A stretch of 64,000 nt of DNA from Ahrensia sp. (GTDB lineage: Bacteria; Pseudomonadota; Alphaproteobacteria; Rhizobiales; Rhizobiaceae), in the NCBI GenBank assembly GCA_002698425.1, contig NZXU01000033.1, positions 25,898 through 89,897 on the forward strand. Reading direction: 5' to 3'. The position numbers were made by a program, and so were the translations under genes. The number at the start of each line of letters is the position of its first letter. Positions within the stretch are counted from its first letter, which is position 1. The notes under the pieces are model-generated. The model worked only from the letters and a program-made list of their open reading frames with translations. It was not told the DNA's origin and did no database searches. Below, in pieces: positions 25,079 through 33,366 of the stretch.

Positions 25079-26521
25079 ATGGCCGAACCCAGAATGATCG
25101 AGATTTCGCCGGTGACCCGCGTCGAGGGGCACGGCAAGGTGACGATCCATCTCGACCGCGACAATCAGGTCGACGAGGCGCGCCTGCATATCGTCGAGTT
25201 CCGCGGCTTCGAGCGGTTCATCCGCGGCCGGCTGCTCTGGGAGGTGCCGGTCATCGTACAGCGCCTGTGCGGCATCTGCCCGGTCAGCCACCACCTCGCA
25301 GCGGCCAAGGCGATGGATGTCATCTGGGGCGTCGACGAATTGCCGCCGACGGCGGAAAAGATGCGCCGGCTGATGCATTACGGACAGGTGATGCAGAGCC
25401 ACGTCCTGCATTTCTTCCATCTGGCCGCGCCCGACCTCCTGTTCGGCTTCGGCGCGCCCGCCGAGAAGCGCAACATCTTCGAGGTCATCAAGGAAAATCC
25501 CGAGCTCGGCCGCCGCGCCGTGATGATGCGGAAATTCGGCCAGGAGATCATCGAGGCGACGGCGGGCAAGAAGATCCACGGGACCGGCGCTATACCTGGC
25601 GGGATCAACCGCAATCTGCCGATCGAGACCCGCGACGCCTTCTTGAAGACCATCGAGGACATGGTGTCCTGGTCGCAGGACGCGCTGGCGCTGGCACGCG
25701 GCTACAGCCTCGAACATGCGGAACTGGTCGACAATTTCGCATCCTTCCCGTCGAACTTCATGTCGCTGGTGCGTGCCGGCGACGGCGCGCTCGACCTCTA
25801 TCATGGCAATCTGCGCGCGCTGGATTCGCAGGGCGACGTCATCTTCGATCAGCTGGACTATCGCGACTACCATGAGAAGATCGTCGAGGACGTGCGGTCC
25901 TGGTCCTACATGAAGTTCCCCTATATCCGCGACATCGGTCCGGAGACCGGCTGGTACCGCGTCGGACCGCTGGCGCGGATGAATACGGCGAGCTTCATCG
26001 ACACGCCGCTCGCGGATGCGGCATTGAAGGACTTCAAGTCGGTCACCAATGGCGCGCCGAACAATGCGGCGCTCAACAATCACTGGGCGCGGATGATCGA
26101 GGTTCTCCATTGCGTGGAGAAGATCAGGGACCTTTTGCACGATCCCGATCTGCAGGGAACCGATCTGCAGGCGCGGGGACACCGGCGCGAGGAGGGGATC
26201 GGCGTCATCGAAGCCCCGCGCGGCAACCTCATCCACCATTACCAGGTCGACGACAAGGACCAGGTGACCTACTGCAACCTGATCGTCTCCACCACGCACA
26301 ATAACGACGCGATGAACAAGGCCGTGAAGGACGTGGCGGTGAAGCACCTGTCCGGCCATGAGCAGATCACCGAGGGCATGTTGAACCACGTAGAGGTCGC
26401 GATCCGCGCCTACGATCCGTGCCTGTCCTGCGCTACCCATGCGCTGGGGCAAATGCCGTTGCAGGTCGAGCTGTTCGACGCCGACGGCGCGCTGATCGAC
26501 AGCCGTGCGCAGGCGGCCTGA
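25079..26521 (+). CDS. hoxH: NAD-linked [NiFe] hydrogenase large (catalytic) subunit
   Basis: This 480-residue protein binds the NiFe(CN)2CO site. The N-terminal nickel motif RLCGICPVSHH (C64, C67) and the C-terminal motif DPCLSCATH (C448, C451) are intact. A 26-residue tail follows the last histidine and is the expected substrate of the HoxW endopeptidase during maturation. The ATG at 25079 starts MAEPRMIEISPVTRVEGHGK. The enzyme oxidises or produces H2 in the cytoplasm together with HoxFUY. The hyp maturation genes it needs are not in this window. Confidence 0.95.
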   Translation: MAEPRMIEISPVTRVEGHGKVTIHLDRDNQVDEARLHIVEFRGFERFIRGRLLWEVPVIVQRLCGICPVSHHLAAAKAMDVIWGVDELPPTAEKMRRLMHYGQVMQSHVLHFFHLAAPDLLFGFGAPAEKRNIFEVIKENPELGRRAVMMRKFGQEIIEATAGKKIHGTGAIPGGINRNLPIETRDAFLKTIEDMVSWSQDALALARGYSLEHAELVDNFASFPSNFMSLVRAGDGALDLYHGNLRALDSQGDVIFDQLDYRDYHEKIVEDVRSWSYMKFPYIRDIGPETGWYRVGPLARMNTASFIDTPLADAALKDFKSVTNGAPNNAALNNHWARMIEVLHCVEKIRDLLHDPDLQGTDLQARGHRREEGIGVIEAPRGNLIHHYQVDDKDQVTYCNLIVSTTHNNDAMNKAVKDVAVKHLSGHEQITEGMLNHVEVAIRAYDPCLSCATHALGQMPLQVELFDADGALIDSRAQAA

Positions 26522-26532
26522 GGCGGCAGTCG

Positions 26533-27009
26533 ATGCTGCTGATCGGGTACGGCAATAGCGGACGGTGCGACGACGGGCTCGGGCCGGCCTTCGCCGAGCG
26601 GATCGAGGCGATGGGTCTGCCGGGTCTGGAAATCGATATCGACTACCAGCTGACGGTCGATCACGCGCTCGCGATCGCCGACGCGGAAAGGGTGGTCTTC
26701 GCCGATGCGCTGGTGGGCTCCGCGGCGCCTTTCGAGTTCGGACGGATCCATCCCGGCGGGGCTGGCTCTCTTGCAAGCCACAGTCTCACGCCGGCCACTG
26801 TCCTTGAACTGGCGCGGACGCTTTACGGCAAGGAGCCGCAGGCGTTCGTCCTCGGCATCGCCGGGGCGGAATTCGGCGAGGTAAAGGAGGGGCTGAGCGA
26901 GGATGCGATGCGCAATCTCGACCTCGCCACGGCATTCTTCCTTGAATGGCTCTCGGGCGGGGAAGATGTCGCGGGCCGATCGCGCACTGACAGCGAATCG
27001 GTTTCCTGA
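26533..27009 (+). CDS. hoxW: Hydrogenase maturation endopeptidase for HoxH
   Basis: This 158-residue protein begins with the nucleotide-like GYGNSGRCDDGLG loop of the HyaD/HoxW protease family, including the acidic pair that senses nickel. It lies 11 bases after hoxH and is the last gene of the operon, which fits its role in removing the HoxH C-terminal tail after nickel insertion. The C-terminal 20 residues are polar and poorly conserved-looking. Confidence 0.88.
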   Translation: MLLIGYGNSGRCDDGLGPAFAERIEAMGLPGLEIDIDYQLTVDHALAIADAERVVFADALVGSAAPFEFGRIHPGGAGSLASHSLTPATVLELARTLYGKEPQAFVLGIAGAEFGEVKEGLSEDAMRNLDLATAFFLEWLSGGEDVAGRSRTDSESVS

Positions 27010-27083
27010 TTCTCCTATCTACCCCAAGGGAATAGCGTTTTCCGCTTGGCGTTTTCACGGCGCTCCACTAATCACGGGCGACC

Positions 27084-27980
27084 ATGCAATCGATGCCTCC
27101 GACCTCGCTCCTCAAAGCCGCCATGTGGATGGGCGGGGCGATCGTTTCGATGGCTCTCATGGCGATCGCCGGCCGCGCGGTTCAGACGGAACTCAACACC
27201 TTTGAACTGATGGGCTATCGCTCGGTGATCGGCTTTGCGATCATTTGCGGAGTGATCTTCTTTTCGCGCGACGGTTTCGCGCAGGTGAAGACGCGAAAGC
27301 CGGGCCTGCATATCGCGCGCAACCTGTTCCATTTCACCGGCCAGAACCTGTGGTTCTACGGTGTGGCGGCGATCCCGCTGGCGCAACTTGTAGCGCTCGA
27401 GTTCACCAACCCGCTATGGGTGGCGATACTGGCCCCACTGATGCTTGGCGAGAGCATGACCCGGGCGCGGCTGATCGGGGCGCTGATCGGTTTTGTCGGC
27501 GTGCTGGTCGTCGCCCGGCCGGGCGTGGCGCCGCTTCACCCCGGCCATTTCGCCGCGCTCGGCGCGGCGGTCGGTTTCGCCATGAACACCATCTTCACCA
27601 AGAAGCTGATGCGCACCGACACCACGTTGTGCGTGCTGTTCTGGATGACGTTTAGCCAAGGTGTGATGGGTTTCGCACTGGCGGCGCCGGGCGGGGTGAC
27701 CATGTTCTCGCTCCACCTGACGCCCTGGGTGATCATGACCGGCCTGACCGGCCTGACGATGCATTACAGTCTGACGTCGGCCCTGCGTTATGCGCCGGCG
27801 TCGGTCGTGGCCCCGATGGAGTTCCTGCGGCTTCCGGTCGTGGCGATCCTCGGCATGCTCATCTATGGGGAGCCGCTGGAGGCCGTCGTCTTCATCGGCG
27901 GCGCGATAATTCTTGCCGGCAACCTCTACAATATCAGGGCGGAGCGCCGGGCACGGCGGGCCTCCGACGTCACGGCCTAG
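27084..27980 (+). CDS. EamA/DMT-family transporter
   Basis: This 298-residue protein has about ten membrane segments arranged as two EamA repeats, ending in a short basic tail. The second-half signatures NLWFYGVAAIPLAQLVALEFTNPLWV and YGEPLEAVVFIGGAIILAGN are typical of drug/metabolite transporters. Such proteins export amino acids or other metabolites; the substrate is unknown. It is convergent with the DUF3775 gene and the two coding ends overlap by four bases. Confidence 0.85.
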   Translation: MQSMPPTSLLKAAMWMGGAIVSMALMAIAGRAVQTELNTFELMGYRSVIGFAIICGVIFFSRDGFAQVKTRKPGLHIARNLFHFTGQNLWFYGVAAIPLAQLVALEFTNPLWVAILAPLMLGESMTRARLIGALIGFVGVLVVARPGVAPLHPGHFAALGAAVGFAMNTIFTKKLMRTDTTLCVLFWMTFSQGVMGFALAAPGGVTMFSLHLTPWVIMTGLTGLTMHYSLTSALRYAPASVVAPMEFLRLPVVAILGMLIYGEPLEAVVFIGGAIILAGNLYNIRAERRARRASDVTA

Positions 27981-28372
27981 TCGAGTTCGCCCGACTCGCG
28001 CATCTTTTCCCAGCCTTCCTCGATCTGGTCGGGAACGAGCGGATGAGACAGCAGATATTCGGCGGTCGAGCCCTCGTGGCGCTGGCGGGCAAGGGCAATC
28101 GTATTGTCCCATTCCTGAGGTTCGGAATCGCCCCGGCCGATCCAATAGAGCGCGACGAGCGCGTCCTGCTGATCGTCATTGAGCCCTTCGATTTCCTGCA
28201 TCAGTTCCGCGCGGGTCAGGTCGCCCGACAATTCCTGCAGGGCGGCCGGCACTTCGTCGTCGCTCGGATTGCCCCCGGGATCGGAAACGTCGTTTTCCTC
28301 GCGCGCCATCAGCGCCCGCATGCGCAGGATCAGCCCTTCAAGTTCGTCGCTGTCGATTGCGATATCGGCCAT
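27977..28372 (-). CDS. DUF3775-type small acidic protein
   Basis: From the ATG at 28372, preceded by GGAGGGTCAC, this is a 131-residue acidic, helical, cytoplasmic protein. The stretch LNDDQQDALVALYWIGRGD near residue 75 and the WDNTIALARQRHEGSTAEYLLSHP block near 98 match the DUF3775 family common in alphaproteobacteria. Its function is unknown. It overlaps the end of the convergent transporter gene by four bases. Confidence 0.75.
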   Translation of the reverse strand: MADIAIDSDELEGLILRMRALMAREENDVSDPGGNPSDDEVPAALQELSGDLTRAELMQEIEGLNDDQQDALVALYWIGRGDSEPQEWDNTIALARQRHEGSTAEYLLSHPLVPDQIEEGWEKMRESGELD

Positions 28373-28440
28373 GTGACCCTCCACTTCATCTGTCGTTTCG
28401 GCGAGCTTATTCCTTGCTCGTCATCTGCCCTTGATTTCCG

Positions 28441-29292
28441 TCAAGCCGTCGCTTTCCAGTCCTCTTGCAGCACTGCGGTTTCGGGAAGCGGCTCGATCTC
28501 GAAGTGGTAATCCTTGTCGATCGAATAGACGACGCCATTGGCGAAAGGCTTCCAGTTCTCGCCGCTGATCGGCTCGGAGGCGATTTCGATGGCGCGGTAG
28601 TCCTTTCCGATATCGTGCTGCACATGCTTCTTGCCGCAGATCCCGCAAACGGTCGCCTCGTTACGCACCAGATGCCAGAGCGTGCGGTTGTAGCGCGAGC
28701 CGACGAGTTGCTCTCCATCCGTCAGAACGATGTTGAGGCCCGCGGGTTCCTCAGGATTGACGGCTTCCGACCACTGGATGAGCCGGCGAAGTCCGCGCCC
28801 GACCGTCTCCGCCAGCGGGCGTTCCGGGTGGCGCAGATGCATGGTCAGCAGGAAATAGAAGATGTGTTCGCTGTCGGTCGCGCCCTCGATGTCGTTGCGC
28901 AGATCCGGGTCGATATGCTCGATCATCCGGTCGCGCACCTCGGCGAATTTCTGGATGGAGCCGTTATGCGCGAAGATCCACCGGCCATGCACGAAAGGAT
29001 GGGTGTTTTCGATGGCGATCGCGCCGACCGTTGCCTGGCGGACATGGGCGACGACCGTGCGGGCGTAGATCCGGGCGGCGCGTTTGCGGAAATGCTCTCC
29101 GTGCCAGGCGGCCCAGGTCTGCTTCTCGATCATCGGAAGCGTGTCGTTGTAATCGGCCACACCCCAGCCATGGCTGTGCTGCAGGCCCTCGGCGTCGCCC
29201 TGGCTTTGCTGCATCAGCGCGTTCTGGGCATGCACGAGGCTGCATTCGACCCGCGTGGGTTCATTGGCGCGCATGGCGTAAAGGCGGCACAC
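28441..29292 (-). CDS. Class II glutamine amidotransferase (YafJ/EgtC-like)
   Basis: This 283-residue protein begins MCRLYAMRANEP, so after methionine removal Cys2 becomes the N-terminal nucleophile of a class II glutamine amidotransferase domain. Other domain elements are HSHGWGVADYN near residue 40, VVAHVRQATVG near 82 and the FAHNGSI motif near 106. It lacks a synthase partner domain, as in YafJ-type proteins. A second part near residues 205-240 has a GICGKKHVQHD stretch. The function of stand-alone members is poorly known; EgtC is a relative in ergothioneine synthesis, but no egt genes are near. Confidence 0.8.
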   Translation of the reverse strand: MCRLYAMRANEPTRVECSLVHAQNALMQQSQGDAEGLQHSHGWGVADYNDTLPMIEKQTWAAWHGEHFRKRAARIYARTVVAHVRQATVGAIAIENTHPFVHGRWIFAHNGSIQKFAEVRDRMIEHIDPDLRNDIEGATDSEHIFYFLLTMHLRHPERPLAETVGRGLRRLIQWSEAVNPEEPAGLNIVLTDGEQLVGSRYNRTLWHLVRNEATVCGICGKKHVQHDIGKDYRAIEIASEPISGENWKPFANGVVYSIDKDYHFEIEPLPETAVLQEDWKATA

Positions 29293-29459
29293 CGTTCGTT
29301 CTCCGTTATCCCGTTCCTCCCGGATACCCTTCTGATCTCGTACGAGCCTTGCGCGATGTCAATCGCGCGTGTGCGCAATCCCGTTGTCCGACTTCGTGAA
29401 GGAACGATACCGCCCAAGCTGCATTGCCCCGGTATCAACCAAACGCAAAGGAGGCCATG

Positions 29460-30026
29460 ATGCCCAAGATTACCGAATCCAGGATCCTGATTCTGGCGAC
29501 CGACGGCTTCGAGAAGTCGGAACTGTTCGTGCCGCTCGAAAAACTGAAGGAAGCCGGTGCGAAGGTCGTCGTAGCCGCGCCGGAGAAACGCGCCATCAAG
29601 AGCTGGGACAAGAAAGACTGGGGCGAGACGATCGACGCCGATTGCGCCGCAGCCGATGTCGATATCTCCGAATACGACGCGCTGGTGCTTCCCGGTGGCC
29701 AGATCAATCCGGACCTGTTACGTGTCGACACGGATGCAATGGCGGTGGTCAAGAGCTTCCTCAAGAGCGGGAAGGTGGTTGCCGCGATTTGTCACGCCCC
29801 TTGGCTGCTGGCCGAAGCCGGGGTCCTCGATGGCCGCGATGTGACGTCCTACCCCTCGATCAAGACCGACCTGATCAACGCCGGCGCGAATTGGCGCGAC
29901 GCGGAAGTGGTTGCCGACAAGGGCATCGTCACCTCGCGCTCGCCCGGGGATCTCGACGCCTTCGTTTCAAAGATCGTGGAGGAAGTCGAGGAAGGCCGGC
30001 ATGAAGAGCGCAAGCTCGCGGCCTGA
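29460..30026 (+). CDS. DJ-1/PfpI-family protein (protease or deglycase-like)
   Basis: This 188-residue protein of the PfpI type has ILATDGFEKSEL near residue 10, the LVLPGGQINPDLLR strand near 75 and the nucleophile elbow AAICHAPWLLAEAG near 107, with the reactive cysteine followed by histidine. Members include stress-related proteases and protein or nucleotide deglycases. ATG codons occur at 29457 and 29460; the second is favoured by spacing from AAAGGAGG. It is monocistronic with a terminator hairpin. Confidence 0.88.
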   Translation: MPKITESRILILATDGFEKSELFVPLEKLKEAGAKVVVAAPEKRAIKSWDKKDWGETIDADCAAADVDISEYDALVLPGGQINPDLLRVDTDAMAVVKSFLKSGKVVAAICHAPWLLAEAGVLDGRDVTSYPSIKTDLINAGANWRDAEVVADKGIVTSRSPGDLDAFVSKIVEEVEEGRHEERKLAA

Positions 30027-30042
30027 CCGTCTCCAAAACAAG

Positions 30043-30068
30043 GCAGCGCAGCAGTTATGCTGCGCTGC
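30043..30068 (+). terminator. Terminator hairpin after the PfpI gene
   Basis: A perfect 11-bp stem (GCAGCGCAGCA with its complement) with loop GTTA lies 17 bases after the stop codon. A short T-containing stretch follows. Confidence 0.6.
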
Positions 30069-30129
30069 ACTTAAGACTTGCGTTTAAGCCCCTGATCGGC
30101 ATGGTTATGGCGTTACAGGGGACACTGCC

Positions 30130-31356
30130 TTGCTCGATTTCGCCATTGCCTGGGACTGGCTGACCTTCGCCGCGCGCTGGTTGCACGTCGTTACCGCCAT
30201 CGCCTGGATCGGATCTTCCTTCTACTTCATCGCACTCGACCTCGGCCTGACCCAAAGGCCTGGGCTGCCGGACGGCGTTTATGGCGAGGAATGGCAGGTC
30301 CATGGCGGCGGCTTCTACCATCTGCAGAAATATCTGGTGGCGCCGGCGGAGATGCCGGAACATCTCACCTGGTTCAAATGGGAAGCCTATACGACCTGGA
30401 TGTCCGGCGCTTTCCTGATGGCGCTGGTCTATTACGGCAGCGCCGATCTCTATCTGATCGACCGCAACGTCCTCGATGTCCCGGCCTGGGGCGGCATCCT
30501 GATCTCGATCGTCTCGCTGACGATCGGCTGGATCGTCTATGACTTCCTCTGCAAGTCCCCGCTCGGCAAGAACGACACGGGCCTTATGCTGTTGCTCTAT
30601 GTGCTGCTGGTCTTCATGGCCTGGGGCTACACGCATATCTTCTCCGGCCGCGCGACCTTCGTCCATCTCGGCGCCTTCACGGCGACGATCATGAGCGCGA
30701 ATGTGTTCTTCATCATCATTCCGAACCAGACCAAGGTCGTCGCGGCGCTCAAGGCCGGCGAGAAGCCCGACCCGTCATTGGGGAAGGCGGCAAAGCAGCG
30801 GTCTTTGCACAATAATTACCTGACGCTGCCGGTCATTTTCCTGATGCTGTCGAACCATTACCCGCTGGCCTTCGCGACGCCCTATAACTGGGTGATCGCC
30901 TCGCTGGTGTTCATCATGGGCGTTCTGATCCGGCATTATTTCAACACCAAGCATGCGCGCAAAGGCACGCCGAACTGGACCTGGCTGGCGACCGGCATCA
31001 TCTTCATCCTGATCATCTGGCTGTCGACCAATCCGATTCAGCATGCCGACGAGGAAGCGGAACTGCCGACGCGCAGCGCCGAGAAAATGATGGCCTCGGC
31101 CCATTTCGAGGAGGCGCGCGACGTCGTGCTGTCGCGCTGCTCGATGTGCCATGCCGCCGAGCCGGTCTGGGACGGCATTCACTGGGCGCCGAAGAACGTG
31201 CTGCTCGACACCGATGCGCGGATCGCCAACCATGCGCGCGAAATCTACCTGCAGGCCGGTCTCAGCCACGCCATGCCGCCCGGCAATGTCACCGACATCC
31301 CGCCGGAAGAGCGTGCGGCTCTGGTTCGGTGGTACAGGGCGCGCGGGGACTCGTGA
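30130..31356 (+). CDS. puuD: Membrane-bound urate hydroxylase with C-terminal cytochrome c domain
   Basis: This 408-residue protein has about eight membrane segments (DUF989/PuuD part, residues 1-310, opening with a WLHVVTAIAWIGSSFYF segment rich in membrane histidines) and a C-terminal cytochrome c domain with the heme motif CSMCH near residue 338 and an AMPPGN methionine ligand region near 384. PuuD oxidises urate to 5-hydroxyisourate and passes electrons to the respiratory chain. The start is a TTG at 30130 with AGGGGAC upstream; no in-frame ATG lies nearby. Its stop overlaps the guanine deaminase start, so both serve purine breakdown. Confidence 0.88.
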   Translation: MLDFAIAWDWLTFAARWLHVVTAIAWIGSSFYFIALDLGLTQRPGLPDGVYGEEWQVHGGGFYHLQKYLVAPAEMPEHLTWFKWEAYTTWMSGAFLMALVYYGSADLYLIDRNVLDVPAWGGILISIVSLTIGWIVYDFLCKSPLGKNDTGLMLLLYVLLVFMAWGYTHIFSGRATFVHLGAFTATIMSANVFFIIIPNQTKVVAALKAGEKPDPSLGKAAKQRSLHNNYLTLPVIFLMLSNHYPLAFATPYNWVIASLVFIMGVLIRHYFNTKHARKGTPNWTWLATGIIFILIIWLSTNPIQHADEEAELPTRSAEKMMASAHFEEARDVVLSRCSMCHAAEPVWDGIHWAPKNVLLDTDARIANHAREIYLQAGLSHAMPPGNVTDIPPEERAALVRWYRARGDS

Positions 31357-32666
31357 GCGCGGAAGGTCTCTATCGGGCGCGGCTTCTCTGGTTCGAGAGA
31401 GAACCGGAGGGCGCGGAGGATACCGACGCTTTCAGGTATATCGAGGACGGGGCCGTCGCGGTCGCCGGCGGGAAGATCGTCTGGTCGGGCGACTGGGCGC
31501 AACTGCCCGCCGAATATTCCTCCGACGCATATGAGGATTTCCGGCCGCATCTGATCATGCCGGGTTTCATCGACTGCCACATCCATTTCCCGCAGGGGCA
31601 GGTTGTCGCTTCCTATGCCGGAAGCCTTCTCGAATGGCTGAACACCTACACATTCGTCGAGGAGCAGAAATACGGCGATCCGGTTTTCGCGGAAGCGATG
31701 GCCGGCCGGTTCCTCGACATGCTGCTGGCGCATGGCACGACGACGGCGGTCGCCTACGGGTCCGTGCACAAATGCTCCGCAGACGCCTTGCTGGGCGCCG
31801 CGGTCGTAAAAGGCATGCGGATGATCGCCGGGAAGGTGATGATGGACCGCAACGCGCCGGAGCAACTCACCGACACGCCGCAGACCGGCTATGACGACAC
31901 CAAGGCGCTGATCGCCGAGTGGCACGGCAAGGACCGCGTCGAAGTGGCGATCTCGCCGCGCTTCGCGCTGACCTCGACTGAGGCGCAGATGGAAATGGCC
32001 GGCGCGCTGGTCCGCGAGCACCCCGAATGCCTGGTGCAGACGCATCTTTCCGAGAACCATCGCGAGATCGAGACGGTGGCGGAGCTGTTTCCCTGGTCGA
32101 AGGACTACACCGACGTCTACGACCACTACGGCCTGATGGGCCCGAAGACGCTGTTCGGCCATTGCATCCACCAGACGCCGCGCGAGATGGAGCGCATGGC
32201 GGAAAGCCGGTCCGTCGCGGTGTTCTGCCCGACCTCGAACATGTTCCTCGGCTCCGGCCTTTTCGACCTTTCCAAGATGCGTTCGACCGAGCCCGAGACG
32301 CGCCGTGCGATCGCCACCGATATCGGCGGCGGCACCAACTGGTCGATGCTGCGGACACTGGACGAGGGTTACAAGGTGCTGAACCTCCAGGGGCAGCGTT
32401 ACCACCCGCTGCGCTCTTTCTACCAAGCGACGCTCGGCAATGCGCGGGCGATCGGCATGGACGACCGGATCGGCAAGCTCGAGGCAGGCCATGAGGCCGA
32501 CTTCATCGTCCTCGACTCGTCCTCCAGCCCGGCCATGGCGCTGCGCGCGGAGACGGTCTCGACTCTGTCGGAGGAACTGTTCCTGATGCAGACGCTCGGC
32601 GACGACCGGACCGTCGCCGCGACCATTGTGTCAGGCGTCACAGCGCACCGGCGCGAGACAGCCTAG
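31353..32666 (+). CDS. guaD: Guanine deaminase
   Basis: Starting at a GTG that overlaps the puuD stop (GTGA), this is a 437-residue amidohydrolase. Metal-binding motifs are FIDCHIHFPQ near residue 70, QTHLSEN near 230, FGHCIHQ near 270 and the ATDIGGG aspartate near 320. It deaminates guanine to xanthine with zinc. Together with puuD it covers steps from guanine towards urate breakdown; xanthine dehydrogenase is not in the window. Confidence 0.9.
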   Translation: MSAEGLYRARLLWFEREPEGAEDTDAFRYIEDGAVAVAGGKIVWSGDWAQLPAEYSSDAYEDFRPHLIMPGFIDCHIHFPQGQVVASYAGSLLEWLNTYTFVEEQKYGDPVFAEAMAGRFLDMLLAHGTTTAVAYGSVHKCSADALLGAAVVKGMRMIAGKVMMDRNAPEQLTDTPQTGYDDTKALIAEWHGKDRVEVAISPRFALTSTEAQMEMAGALVREHPECLVQTHLSENHREIETVAELFPWSKDYTDVYDHYGLMGPKTLFGHCIHQTPREMERMAESRSVAVFCPTSNMFLGSGLFDLSKMRSTEPETRRAIATDIGGGTNWSMLRTLDEGYKVLNLQGQRYHPLRSFYQATLGNARAIGMDDRIGKLEAGHEADFIVLDSSSSPAMALRAETVSTLSEELFLMQTLGDDRTVAATIVSGVTAHRRETA

Positions 32667-32739
32667 ATAAGGGACAAGTTCAGGGCCGACTAAACAAAAA
32701 CAACAAGATGATCGGTCAAGAAGGGTAGGCGCTTCCGGG

Positions 32740-33366
32740 TCAAAGGACCCGGTAGCCGACCTCTTCGGATGATCGGCACAGCACGTGCCAGAAGGATCGC
32801 GCGAAGGAGCGGAAGACATAGATGTCGAATGCATCGTCATCCGCGCGCTGGATCTGCACCATGAAGTCGTGATGGATGGTCGAAAGACCGTCGGCTTTCG
32901 CGAAGGCTTCCTCCGCAAAATCAATGGCGAAGAGTTTGGACAGCACCCAACGGCTCTTGCGCCCGTCGATACGGAGCACGCTACGGCCATGGCTCAGATC
33001 GACCACGCTGCCATTGTCTCCGATGCTCTCGGCCAGTTTTGCGACATGCTCCGCATCCTCTCCCGAGACGAGCCAGCGCGCGGGCGCGATGTTGAACGCC
33101 GTGGTGTCTGGCTTCACCGTTCCGCTGCCGGGCGCGGTTTTCAATGTCAGCCCGGTGGCGGCCTTGATCGCGGCGCGGCATTTGCTTTCGCCGCTTTTCC
33201 ACGCCGCGACCTCCACGATCGACAGGCCAAAACGCTCGGACAGGATTACGCCCGGTCCCTCGTCGCGCAACGCGCCGAATTCGCCGGTCTGGACATGGCC
33301 TGCGAGGGGCGAGACGGCCTGTTTCGCCAAAACGGGATCGGCGATGAAGCTCTTCGGCTCAGCCAT
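32740..33366 (-). CDS. soxG: Sarcosine oxidase gamma subunit
   Basis: This 208-residue protein is the last gene of the minus-strand soxBDAG operon and matches the gamma subunit in size and content (LIVEVAAWKSG-like middle and WLVSGEDAEHVAKL near residue 100). Its start overlaps the end of soxA by eight bases. SoxG is a structural subunit of heterotetrameric sarcosine oxidase, sharing a fold with the GcvT family. A short CCGGGTC/GACCCGG hairpin overlaps the stop codon. Confidence 0.9.
   Translation of the reverse strand: MAEPKSFIADPVLAKQAVSPLAGHVQTGEFGALRDEGPGVILSERFGLSIVEVAAWKSGESKCRAAIKAATGLTLKTAPGSGTVKPDTTAFNIAPARWLVSGEDAEHVAKLAESIGDNGSVVDLSHGRSVLRIDGRKSRWVLSKLFAIDFAEEAFAKADGLSTIHHDFMVQIQRADDDAFDIYVFRSFARSFWHVLCRSSEEVGYRVL

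Noticed and set aside
24989..26776. 595-codon minus-strand frame opposite hoxH and hoxW
   Set aside because: Antisense shadow with no recognisable motif; hoxH and hoxW are certain on the plus strand.
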